From: Sulfurovum sp. | Lineage (GTDB): Bacteria; Campylobacterota; Campylobacteria; Campylobacterales; Sulfurovaceae | Assembly: GCA_026985755.1 (NCBI GenBank) | Contig: JALSPX010000088.1 | Coordinates: 1-14,463 of the forward strand | DNA: 14,463 bases | Direction of reading: 5' to 3' | In this document: positions 7,319 to 14,300 of the stretch, in pieces | Position numbering within the stretch: position 1 is the first letter of the stretch | Layout of the letters: the number at the start of each line of letters is the position of its first letter | Position numbers and translations under genes: made by a program | The notes under the pieces: generated by a model | What the model saw: the letters and a program-made list of their open reading frames with translations, nothing else | Databases searched by the model: none | What the model was told of the DNA's origin: nothing

Positions 7319-8176
7319 ATGGCATTTAATTACGATGGATACTTAAGAATGGAAAAGATGCCAACACTATGGTGTTGGGGATGTGGAGATGGTATTGTTT
7401 TAAAAGCATTTGTAAGAGCAATAGATGATTTGGGCTACTCTAAAGATGATATATGTGTGGTTTCTGGTATTGGATGTTCAGGAAGATTTTCTTCTTATGT
7501 TGACTTCAACACGGTACACACAACGCATGGTAGAACAGTGGCATTTGCAACAGGTATTAAGCTGGCAAATCCAGATAAAAAAGTTGTGGTTGTAACTGGT
7601 GATGGTGATGCACTTGCCATTGGTACAAACCATACAGTACATGCAGCTAGAAGAAACATAGATATTACATTTATTGTTATTCAAAACTTTATCTATGGGT
7701 TGACAAACTCTCAAACAAGTCCAACAACACCACAAGGGATGTGGACAGTTACACAAAAGATTGGTAACATTGACCCAACTTTTGATGCGTGTAAGCTTAT
7801 GGAAGCAGCAGGTGCCACTTTCGTAGCGCGTGAGTCTGTAACAAAGCCTAAAAAGCTTGAAAAAGTGATTAAGCAAGCTTTAGAGCATAAAGGTTTCTCT
7901 TATGTAGATGCATTGACAAACTGTCACATTAACCTTGGGCGTAAAAACAAAATGGTTGCAGCGATGGATACACTTGACTGGATTGATAGTATTACTACAA
8001 CGAAGAAAAAGTGGGATGCACTTCCAGCTGAAGAGCAAATAAACTTGCTTCCAACAGGTGTGCTTCATGAAGATACAACCAAAGATGAGTATTGTGACCT
8101 TTATAAAATGGTTCAGGATGCACATCAAGGCAAACGTGGTAAAATCACACAAGATGATTTTGAGAAAAAAATATAA
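7319..8176 (+). CDS. oorB: 2-oxoglutarate:acceptor oxidoreductase beta subunit (thiamine diphosphate binding)
   Basis: Carries thiamine diphosphate and the core iron-sulfur cluster of the 2-oxoglutarate synthase. The 285-residue product starts at the ATG one base after the oorA stop, with a near-perfect AAGGAGGT at 7303-7310. Cluster ligands are C19 and C22 (CWGCGDG), C53 (GIGCSGR) and probably C202 (LTNCHINLG). The cofactor motif starts at GDGDALAIG (94-102) and ends in QNFIYGLTNSQTSPTTPQG, where the usual NN before the YGLT element reads QN. The -TTPQG- ending after the SPT motif is shared by 2-oxoacid oxidoreductase beta chains. oorC follows 10 bp downstream. Confidence 0.95.
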   Translation: MAFNYDGYLRMEKMPTLWCWGCGDGIVLKAFVRAIDDLGYSKDDICVVSGIGCSGRFSSYVDFNTVHTTHGRTVAFATGIKLANPDKKVVVVTGDGDALAIGTNHTVHAARRNIDITFIVIQNFIYGLTNSQTSPTTPQGMWTVTQKIGNIDPTFDACKLMEAAGATFVARESVTKPKKLEKVIKQALEHKGFSYVDALTNCHINLGRKNKMVAAMDTLDWIDSITTTKKKWDALPAEEQINLLPTGVLHEDTTKDEYCDLYKMVQDAHQGKRGKITQDDFEKKI

Positions 8177-8186
8177 GGAGACACAA

Positions 8187-8747
8187 ATGGCTAGACAAGT
8201 ATTAAGATTTACAGGTGTTGGTGGACAGGGTGTACTTCTTGCTGGTGAAATTTTTGCTTCGGCAAAAATTAACCAAGGTGGATTTGGGATGAAAACAGCA
8301 ACATATACATCACAGGTACGTGGTGGTCCAACGGTTGTTGATATTCAACTTGATGATGATGAAATTTGGTATCCATATGCAATTGATGGACAAATTGACT
8401 TTATGCTATCTGTTGCAGATGTTTCTTACCAACAGTTTAAATTAGGTGTGCGTGAAGGTGGTACAATTGTTATTGAGCCAAACTTGGTACACCCAACAGA
8501 AGAAGATAGAAAAAAATGGAATATCGTTGAGATACCTATTATTACTATCGCAAAAGAAGAAGTAAAACTAGTACTAACACAATCAGTTGTAGCATTAGCA
8601 ATCGCTAATACATACCAAAAATTGATTGATGAAAAATTACTTGTAGATACGATGCTTTCTAAAGTACCTGAAAGATTCCATAAACCAAATATTTTGGCAT
8701 ATGAATTAGGTAAAAAATACGCAGAAGAAGCGATGGCAGCAGCGTAA
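8187..8747 (+). CDS. oorC: 2-oxoglutarate:acceptor oxidoreductase gamma subunit
   Basis: Small gamma subunit of the 2-oxoglutarate synthase; family members form the third domain of the 2-oxoacid ferredoxin oxidoreductase fold and probably help bind CoA. The 186-residue product starts at the ATG behind TAAGGAG. It shows the N-terminal glycine-rich FTGVGGQGVLLAGEIFA (8-24) and the YTSQVRGGPTV block (40-50), both standard for the family. It is the last gene of the D-A-B-C set. A structured spacer begins directly at its stop codon, probably ending the transcript. Confidence 0.95.
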   Translation: MARQVLRFTGVGGQGVLLAGEIFASAKINQGGFGMKTATYTSQVRGGPTVVDIQLDDDEIWYPYAIDGQIDFMLSVADVSYQQFKLGVREGGTIVIEPNLVHPTEEDRKKWNIVEIPIITIAKEEVKLVLTQSVVALAIANTYQKLIDEKLLVDTMLSKVPERFHKPNILAYELGKKYAEEAMAAA

Positions 8748-8895
8748 GTTGTTTGCTTTGCCGTACCCCTCTTTCGTTTTAACAACGGGGGTATCGGCAT
8801 TTAGTGCCAAACATCTTTGCGGGAGTTTGTTTAGTCATGTACTGACGTACACTCCTGCAGAAGAACCCACAAATCTACAACAAATCAAACAACTT
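8746..8895 (+). other. oorC-glsA spacer predicted to fold as a three-way junction
   Basis: The spacer is closed by AAGTTGTTTGCTTTG (8746-8760) against CAAATCAAACAACTT (8881-8895), 14 of 15 paired. Inside lie two hairpins. One is TGCCGTACCCC (8759-8769) with GGGGTATCGGCA (8788-8799), having a single bulged T and a 16-nt loop; it is the likely terminator for oorC, though without a T-run. The other is CTTTGCGGGAGT (8815-8826) with ACTCCTGCAGAAG (8851-8863), with one bulged G and one G-U pair. The loop of the second holds competing small stems (GTCA/TGAC and TGTAC/GTACA). The pairing is visible directly; any function is inferred. Confidence 0.5.
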
Positions 8896-8929
8896 GCATC
8901 TTAAAAAACTATTCTCTTCTTATTTAGAG

Positions 8930-8935
8930 TATAAT
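8930..8935 (+). promoter_or_regulatory. glsA promoter -10 box
   Basis: A perfect TATAAT lies 13 bp before the first possible glsA ATG. With a start of transcription near 8942 the leader would be only 7-13 nt, so glsA may be nearly leaderless. No convincing -35 is visible. Confidence 0.5.
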
Positions 8936-8948
8936 ATTCTAAAAAAGT

Positions 8949-9878
8949 ATGCCTATGAACTATCAACACATATTAGACGAAATCTATGATGAGATACAGC
9001 CCGAACTTAAACGTGGGAAAGTGGCAGATTACATTCCTGCTTTAGCCGAGGTAGAAAAAGGTCAATTTGCTATGACTATCACACTTGAAGATGGTTCCGT
9101 TTATTCTGTAGGTGACAGTAAGAAAGTATTTTCTATTCAGAGTATTTCTAAAGTATTTACTTTTACATTGGCACTTGATATCTATTCAAAAAAACTCTAT
9201 AAACGTGTAGGGGTAGAGCCTTCTGGTAATCCGTTTAACTCTCTTGTTCAATTAGAATATGAAAATGGCATCCCTCGTAATCCCTTTATCAATGCAGGTG
9301 CCATTACCATTACAGATTCACTTATTAGTCACTATAAAGATGAATACAAAACGTTGGAAGTGATTATGAATTTCATACGTGAGATATCGGGTAATCCACA
9401 ACTCTCTTTCGACCAAATCGTAGCCAATTCTGAGATGGAATATGGCGACAGAAATTTAGCATTGGCTAGACTGATGAAAAGTTTTGGTAATTTTGATAAT
9501 GATGTGTTGGGTACAGTGATGACCTATTTTAAACATTGCGCCATTACGATGAATACTGAGGAGTTATCAAGAGCGATGATGTATTTGGCTTTTGGGGGTA
9601 GTGACCCCATTAGTAAAAAAGAGTTTATTTCAACACGTAAAGCCAAACGTATTAATGCGGTAATGCTTACTTGTGGGCACTATGATGCCAGCGGTGAGTT
9701 TGCTTTTCATGTGGGATTACCTGCTAAAAGTGGTGTAGGTGGGGGTATAGTCGCTGTGGTTCCCCAAAAAATGGCATTAGCCGTATGGTCACCTGCACTC
9801 AATAAATATGGGAATTCTCATGCAGGGACATTGGCATTAGAAAAATTTACCACAAAGACTGGACTCTCGATATTTTAA
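8949..9878 (+). CDS. glsA: Glutaminase (serine-dependent beta-lactamase-like family)
   Basis: Hydrolyses glutamine to glutamate and ammonia. The 309 residues align along the whole length with E. coli-type GlsA. Hallmarks are GKVADYIPALAEV, the SxxK catalytic pair Ser65-Lys68 in FSIQSISKVF, PSGNPFNSLVQLE, NGIPRNPFINAGAI, LMKSFGNFDNDV and VGLPAKSGVGGGIVAVVP. The C-terminus ends in a short Gly-x-Ser-x-aromatic like the family's. Two starts are possible, ATG 8949 and ATG 8955; neither has a clear ribosome binding site, consistent with the very short leader. It stands alone between the oor cluster and rnpB, with its own -10 box. Its product glutamate is the amino donor for ArgD encoded downstream. 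The long hairpin begins at the base after its stop. Confidence 0.95.
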   Translation: MPMNYQHILDEIYDEIQPELKRGKVADYIPALAEVEKGQFAMTITLEDGSVYSVGDSKKVFSIQSISKVFTFTLALDIYSKKLYKRVGVEPSGNPFNSLVQLEYENGIPRNPFINAGAITITDSLISHYKDEYKTLEVIMNFIREISGNPQLSFDQIVANSEMEYGDRNLALARLMKSFGNFDNDVLGTVMTYFKHCAITMNTEELSRAMMYLAFGGSDPISKKEFISTRKAKRINAVMLTCGHYDASGEFAFHVGLPAKSGVGGGIVAVVPQKMALAVWSPALNKYGNSHAGTLALEKFTTKTGLSIF

Positions 9879-10041
9879 ACCCAAATTATGTAATAGAATT
9901 GCCAAAATTAGCAAGAGTGCTTGTGCTGTGGGTGTTTGTAAAGAATGGGAGGTTAACCTTAGGTTAATCGATGATTATTTGTAAATGCCCACGGTGCAAT
10001 GACTTCTGCTAGTTTGGTGATTTCTATTGCATAGTTTGGGT
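9879..10041 (+). repeat. Long imperfect inverted repeat; predicted about 60-bp RNA hairpin
   Basis: The left arm 9879-9942 pairs with the right arm 9978-10041. Going outward from the loop there are 22 uninterrupted pairs (9921-9942 with 9978-9999), a 2x2 internal loop, 4 pairs, one A-C mismatch, 9 pairs, a bulged A (9904), 7 pairs, a bulged T (10023) and 18 pairs. I count 60 pairs, 13 of them G-U in + strand RNA, against a single A-C. The 35-nt loop holds its own stem, TTAACC (9953-9958) with GGTTAA (9962-9967). The heptamer TCGATAT flanks the element in direct orientation at 9867-9873 (inside the last glsA codons) and 10043-10049. It may be a long structured RNA or glsA 3' end, or a MITE-like insertion. 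The arms read as peptides only without proper starts, so I do not call genes here. Confidence 0.8.
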
Positions 10042-10057
10042 GTCGATATGCTATAAT
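10027..10057 (+). promoter_or_regulatory. rnpB promoter
   Basis: TATAAT (10052-10057) lies 6 bp before the expected first base of the mature RNase P RNA. A -35-like TTGCAT (10027-10032) precedes it with a 19-bp spacer and falls inside the right arm of the long inverted repeat. The -10 assignment is strong, the -35 moderate. Confidence 0.65.
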
Positions 10058-10063
10058 TCACCT

Positions 10064-10467
10064 AAGGTGCAACAGGTAGTTGCTGGTAGCATCCTAGCTA
10101 CGAGAGGAAAGTCCGGGCTGCACGCAAAGCAGGGCTCCATCTAACGGATGGCCAGAGTAATCTGAGGGCAAGTGCAACAGAAAGTAGACTGCCATATTTG
10201 GGGAAATCAGACCCGCAAACGACAACGCTTAGGCATTGTCATATGAGGTCAGACCCCTTTTGGTAATAGGTGAAACGGTGGGGTAAGAGCCCACCAGTGG
10301 TTGTGGTAACATAGCCAGCTAGGTAAACCCTTCCCGCAGCAAGAAGTATATGGTATAAGCTTTGCAAGCTGTTTAATCAGCAAAACATACTTCGCTTGAG
10401 CATAGGGGCAACCCTATGCCTAGATAAATAACTACCCACGACAAAACCCGGCTTATCGTTGCACCTT
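10064..10467 (+). ncRNA. rnpB: RNase P RNA, bacterial type A
   Basis: Catalytic RNA that removes the 5' leader of precursor tRNAs. The ends pair (AAGGTGCAAC at 10064-10073 with GTTGCACCTT at 10458-10467), forming P1 and fixing both boundaries of this 404-nt gene. Universal core blocks are present in order: GAGGAAAGTCCGGGCT near 10112, GTGCAACAGAAAGTAGACTG near 10171, GGTGAAACGGTGGGGTAAGA near 10269, GGTAAACCC, GCTTGAGCATAGG, and AGATAAATAACTACCCACGA followed by CAAAACCCGGCTTA near the 3' end. The stem with arms GAAGTAT and ATACTTC holds a GGT at 10352-10354 that may be the element pairing with the tRNA CCA end (inference). No T-run terminator is seen; processing from a longer transcript is possible. 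Confidence 0.96.
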
Positions 10468-10492
10468 CTTCTCAACCTTAACCCCATTTCGC

Positions 10493-10498
10493 TATAAT
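10493..10498 (+). promoter_or_regulatory. -10 box for the adaptor-argD operon
   Basis: TATAAT 21 bp before the adaptor ATG and 25 bp after the rnpB end. A start of transcription near 10505 would leave a leader of about 15 nt that includes AAAAAGAG as a weak ribosome binding site. Confidence 0.5.
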
Positions 10499-10518
10499 CA
10501 AACAAAAAAAGAGTGACG

Positions 10519-11313
10519 ATGAGAAAAATATTTTTACTGCTTCTTGTGCCTGTGTGGATGTTGGCAAAAGTGCATTATGCCAAGGTGGAGCCTTATAGCT
10601 CTGTAACGTTGAAGTCTGCGGTGAATGGGCAGGTGATAGAGGTGAACTTGGATGCTGAAGGTACGATGGTAGAGGGTAAAAGAGTGGTGCATATAGATGA
10701 TGTGCTAGATAAGGTCAATCTAAAAGACTCTCGCACAAGTAAAGTACTTTTGGAAAAAATGCTCGAACTGAATAAAAATATCGCTAAGGGACTTCAAGGA
10801 AGTCTCCAACGTAAAGAGAGTTATTATCAACGACTCTCTAAACTAAGCACAGCATCTAAAACACAAAAAGACAATGCCTATGCTGCTTTTATTGCTGCAA
10901 AAACACAATATCTAGGTACCAAAGAGAAGATAATCTCTTTGGAGAAACAGATACTTGATATGGCGTATAAGATAGCACAATTAGAGGATATGATTTCTAA
11001 AAAATCTATCTCTTTATCGCGTAAATATTTGTATCAACTTTTGGTCAGGGTAGGGGATTTTGTAGCACCCGGATCGCCACTGGCGAAGGTACAGGATGCA
11101 AGTCGGGCAAAGCTGGTACTCTTTTTAGAACCTAATGAGATAGAAAATATAGCAGATAAATCTGTTTATTTGGATGATAAAAAAACAATATATAAAGTAG
11201 ATAAAGTATGGAAAACAGCTGATGAAAAGTTTATCTCATCCTATAAAGCAGAAATTTATTTGCCAGCACCTAATGGGTTGTTTTCTAAACTGATGAAAGT
11301 GGAGATTAAATAA
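10519..11313 (+). CDS. Short HlyD-like periplasmic adaptor (membrane fusion) protein
   Basis: Probable periplasmic adaptor of a tripartite export system. The 264 residues begin with a signal peptide (charged MRK, then FLLLLVPVWMLA). A half lipoyl domain follows (about 28-64, with SAVNGQVIEVNLDAEGTMVEG). An alpha-helical hairpin region rich in Lys, Glu and Leu comes next (about 70-170), then the second lipoyl half (about 172-195, LVRVGDFVAPGSPLAKV) and a beta-barrel-like end. That order is the mark of the family. It is shorter than the usual 350-400 residues and lacks most of the membrane-proximal domain. The ATG at 10519 is preferred because AAAAAGAG precedes it; GTG 10513 would add two residues and remove that spacing. 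The stop overlaps the next ATG by one base. A TolC-like gene at the operon's far end is the likely partner. Confidence 0.75.
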   Translation: MRKIFLLLLVPVWMLAKVHYAKVEPYSSVTLKSAVNGQVIEVNLDAEGTMVEGKRVVHIDDVLDKVNLKDSRTSKVLLEKMLELNKNIAKGLQGSLQRKESYYQRLSKLSTASKTQKDNAYAAFIAAKTQYLGTKEKIISLEKQILDMAYKIAQLEDMISKKSISLSRKYLYQLLVRVGDFVAPGSPLAKVQDASRAKLVLFLEPNEIENIADKSVYLDDKKTIYKVDKVWKTADEKFISSYKAEIYLPAPNGLFSKLMKVEIK

Positions 11314-13112
11314 TGCAGAAAACAACAGCGTGTGCACTAGACTGTTATGATGCGTGCAAGATACTCGTCGAAAATGGCTTACCTCAAATTATAGGAGACA
11401 GTGAGCACCCCGTAGGCAATGGTGCACTTTGTACGCTGCTCAACAAAAGCATACATGAGGAAGCACGTATAGAAAAGCCACGTGTAGATGGCGTAGAGGT
11501 AAGCATGGGTGAGGCTATGGAAGCTGTCAAAAGTGCTTTTGAAAAACCTCATTCTTTACTCTGGAGAGGCTCTGGCAATATGGGTGTGATGCAAGAAGTC
11601 AGCAATCTTTTTATGCAGAAAATAAACGGTACGCTCACCCATGGCAGTCTCTGTGATGGAGCAGGTAATGCAGGGATAGTAGAGGGTAGAGGTGTCAATA
11701 AAACTTTGCCACTAGAGCAAATAGACAAGGCAGATACTGTAGTGGTGTGGGGGCGTAATGTCACAGTGACTAATGCCCATATCATGCCTTTTATTGAAGG
11801 TAAAAACCTTATTGTCATAGACCCTGTGAAAACGGCTATTGCTAAGAGAGCAGATGTGCACATGCAGATACAGCCTAGGACTGATTATTATCTCGCCATT
11901 ATGTTGGCACGCTTTATGTATATGGAAGACTCTCAAGATTCCAAATGGTGTGAAGAGTTTGCTTCTGATTATGAAGATTTTTATGATTTTACTCAAGAAC
12001 ACCGCATCAAACCTATTCTGGAGTATATCGGTACAGATTTGGGTGAGATTGGGCATGTGTTGAACCATCTACGTGACCAGAAAGTCGTTTTTTTGGTAGG
12101 TGTGGGTGTACAAAAATACTCTACAGGTGCATCGACACTTCATGCCATAGATTCACTGGCAGCACTGCTTGGACTCTTTGGAAAAGAGGGGTCTGGAGTA
12201 CATTATTTAGGACACTCAAAGTTAGGATTTGACAATCCCTTTGATGTGAGTTGTAAAACAGTTTCTAAAGTAGTGACTAACTTTTCAGAGTTTGACACGG
12301 TATTGGTGCAGGGTGGAAACCCTGCATCTTCTATGCCTGACAGTACTCGTGTACAAGAAGAGCTAGATAAGGTAGAAAACCTTATCTATTTTGGACTTTA
12401 TGAGAATGAGACATCCAAAAGAGCGAAGATAGTCATCCCCGCGAAAAACTTTTTTGAAAAAGAAGATGTACGACTTAGCTATGGTCATCACTATATAGAG
12501 AAGATGAACAAAGTTGTAGACTCTGAGATAGGTATCTCAGAATATGACTTTACGAAATATCTCTTTGATGCATTTAATTTGGATGGATTAGAGTCAGAGG
12601 AAGCGTATATTGCAACATGGCTAGAACAGTGTGAGGAAGATGATAAAGGCAATCTCATCTCCTCTGCATACGAAGAGATACCTTACGAAGAGGGCTTTGG
12701 TGAAGGTGGAGATGATGAGTTTGAATTTATAGAAGACTATGACGATGACTTTATCAACACAAAAAGCCTTACCAAAGTACGTACAAGTAAGAAAAATCAG
12801 CTTTCACAAGATACCTTGTGGCTCATATCACCTAAAACGCATAAAGCACTCAATACTCAGTTTAAACGTAATAATACAGTACAGCTACATCCTTCTTTGG
12901 GTTACAGTGAGGGTGAGAGAGTGAAAGTCTCTTCTGAATATGGGAGTGTGGTGCTTAAAGTGGTGCTTACTGAAGATGTACGTCAAAACTGTATTGTGAT
13001 TACGAGTAATACGGTAGGTATCAATAATTTGACACCTAGTATGGTGAGTAACGAGGGTGAGAATGCCTGTTATCAAGAGGTGAAGATATCAGTAGAAAAA
13101 GTAGAAGGATAA
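11313..13112 (+). CDS. Molybdopterin oxidoreductase-like protein with N-terminal Fe-S motif and acidic insert
   Basis: Resembles the DMSO-reductase/formate-dehydrogenase superfamily; the substrate is unknown. Residues 1-45 carry a 4Fe-4S motif, C7-x3-C11-x3-C15-x24-C40. GSLCDGAGNAG (111-121) lies where the metal-binding Cys or selenocysteine sits in formate dehydrogenases, making Cys114 the candidate ligand. VVVWGRNVTVTNAH (143-156) and LVQGGNPASSMPD (about 331-343) are typical pterin-binding loops. A C-terminal beta domain (about 502-595) fits the dinucleotide-binding fold. At 599 residues it is shorter than the usual 700 or more. Between core and C-terminal domain lies a strongly acidic stretch (about 438-481, dense in Glu and Asp). 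No Tat or Sec signal is seen, so it is probably cytoplasmic. It overlaps the adaptor gene by one base and precedes argD by 3 bp. Confidence 0.8.
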   Translation: MQKTTACALDCYDACKILVENGLPQIIGDSEHPVGNGALCTLLNKSIHEEARIEKPRVDGVEVSMGEAMEAVKSAFEKPHSLLWRGSGNMGVMQEVSNLFMQKINGTLTHGSLCDGAGNAGIVEGRGVNKTLPLEQIDKADTVVVWGRNVTVTNAHIMPFIEGKNLIVIDPVKTAIAKRADVHMQIQPRTDYYLAIMLARFMYMEDSQDSKWCEEFASDYEDFYDFTQEHRIKPILEYIGTDLGEIGHVLNHLRDQKVVFLVGVGVQKYSTGASTLHAIDSLAALLGLFGKEGSGVHYLGHSKLGFDNPFDVSCKTVSKVVTNFSEFDTVLVQGGNPASSMPDSTRVQEELDKVENLIYFGLYENETSKRAKIVIPAKNFFEKEDVRLSYGHHYIEKMNKVVDSEIGISEYDFTKYLFDAFNLDGLESEEAYIATWLEQCEEDDKGNLISSAYEEIPYEEGFGEGGDDEFEFIEDYDDDFINTKSLTKVRTSKKNQLSQDTLWLISPKTHKALNTQFKRNNTVQLHPSLGYSEGERVKVSSEYGSVVLKVVLTEDVRQNCIVITSNTVGINNLTPSMVSNEGENACYQEVKISVEKVEG

Positions 13113-13115
13113 AAG

Positions 13116-14300
13116 ATGACATTAGAACAACAAGACAAACACTATGTACTACAAACATACACACGTGATTACACAAACTTTGTAAAAGGGGTAGGCTCTA
13201 CACTGTATGATGAAAAGGGAAAAGACTATATTGACTTCGCTTCAGGAATTGGGGTGAATTCGGTAGGACATGGAAATGAAGTATTGACCTCCGCCATCTG
13301 TGAACAGGCAAAAAATATCATCCATATCTCTAACCTGCAAGTGATAGCACCACAAGCGAAACTGGCACAGAAAATCGTAGAACTTTCTGGGTATGATATG
13401 GGTATTTTCTTTGCGAATTCTGGGGCAGAAGCCAATGAAGGGGCTATCAAGATAGCACGTAAGTATGGTGAGACGCAGTTTGAAAATAAGCGTTATAAGG
13501 TGATCACACTTGAACATTCATTTCATGGTCGTACGATTACTACGGTAAAAGCCACAGGTCAAGAGAGTTTTCATACCCCAAATTTCTCACCATACCCGGA
13601 TGGATTTTCATATGAAAAGTCTGTCGCAGATGTGTATCATGCTATAGATGATGAAACAGTTGCTGTACTGATAGAACTGGTGCAAGGTGAGGGTGGGGTA
13701 CAGCCTTTTGAAAAAGAGGAGATACAAAAACTCGCAGCGCATTTGAAATCTAAAGATATTTTACTCATCGTGGATGAGGTACAGACGGGTGTGTATCGTA
13801 CAGGTGAGTTTTTGGCTTCAAACCTGTATGAGATAGAACCAGATATCATTACCCTTGCCAAAGGGCTTGGTGGTGGTGTGCCTATAGGTGCAGTGATGAC
13901 CAAACATAAAGAGGTACTGAGTGCTGGCGACCATGGAAGTACCTTTGGGGGTAACTACCTTAGTACAGCAGCAGGCATCGCAGTACTTGAAGTACTCAAA
14001 CCTATGTATGATGAAGGTTTGATAGATGAGACACTGCTTTATTTTTCTGAAAAATTAAAAGTGATAGCAACAAACTATGCACAACTTTTTGAAAAAGAAG
14101 TAGGTCTTGGACTCATGCGTGGACTACGTGCAAAAAGTGCAGAAATGCAAGGAAATATTATAAAAGCTTGTATGGATGAGGGGCTTATTGTGTTAAAGGC
14201 TGGACGTAATACAGTTCGTTTCTTGCCAAGTATTACCATCACCAAAGATGAAATAGATGAAGGGTTTAAACGTTTTGAAAAAGTTATTGCTTCTTTGTAG
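13116..14300 (+). CDS. argD: Acetylornithine aminotransferase
   Basis: PLP-dependent class III aminotransferase of arginine synthesis: N-acetylglutamate semialdehyde + glutamate to N-acetylornithine + 2-oxoglutarate; members often also serve in lysine synthesis (succinyl-diaminopimelate). The 394 residues are standard length. Visible motifs are FASGIGVNSVGHG (41-53), the phosphate-binding NSGAEANEGAIK (101-112), HSFHGRT (134-140), LVQGEGGV (188-195), DEVQTGVYRTG with Asp220 (220-230), the Schiff-base Lys249 in ITLAKGLGGGVPIGA, and GSTFGGN. Close relatives (ornithine or 4-aminobutyrate aminotransferases) share these; the length and the GxGVNSVGHG block favour ArgD. GAAGGA lies about 8 bp before the ATG, and the gene starts 3 bp after its neighbour. 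Its 3' end overlaps the next gene. Confidence 0.92.
   Translation: MTLEQQDKHYVLQTYTRDYTNFVKGVGSTLYDEKGKDYIDFASGIGVNSVGHGNEVLTSAICEQAKNIIHISNLQVIAPQAKLAQKIVELSGYDMGIFFANSGAEANEGAIKIARKYGETQFENKRYKVITLEHSFHGRTITTVKATGQESFHTPNFSPYPDGFSYEKSVADVYHAIDDETVAVLIELVQGEGGVQPFEKEEIQKLAAHLKSKDILLIVDEVQTGVYRTGEFLASNLYEIEPDIITLAKGLGGGVPIGAVMTKHKEVLSAGDHGSTFGGNYLSTAAGIAVLEVLKPMYDEGLIDETLLYFSEKLKVIATNYAQLFEKEVGLGLMRGLRAKSAEMQGNIIKACMDEGLIVLKAGRNTVRFLPSITITKDEIDEGFKRFEKVIASL

Noticed and set aside
8058..8186. Possible 43-residue N-terminal extension of OorC
   Set aside because: It overlaps oorB in another frame, whereas ATG 8187 follows TAAGGAG and begins the conserved glycine-rich motif.
9876..9964. Frameshifted C-terminal extension of GlsA into the spacer
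   Set aside because: GlsA already ends where its homologues end, and the extension would need a shift in the last codons without a slippery sequence.
9881..10050. Similar short peptides readable from the two arms of the long inverted repeat: a + strand frame beginning PNYVIELPKLARVLVLWVF and a - strand frame beginning PNYAIEITKLAEVIAPWAF, the latter with a RHPNY start faintly like isoprenylcysteine methyltransferases
   Set aside because: Neither frame has a start codon with a ribosome binding site and both are under 35 codons. The differences change most amino acids while keeping RNA pairing, so the likeness follows from the inverted repeat and is not evidence of coding.
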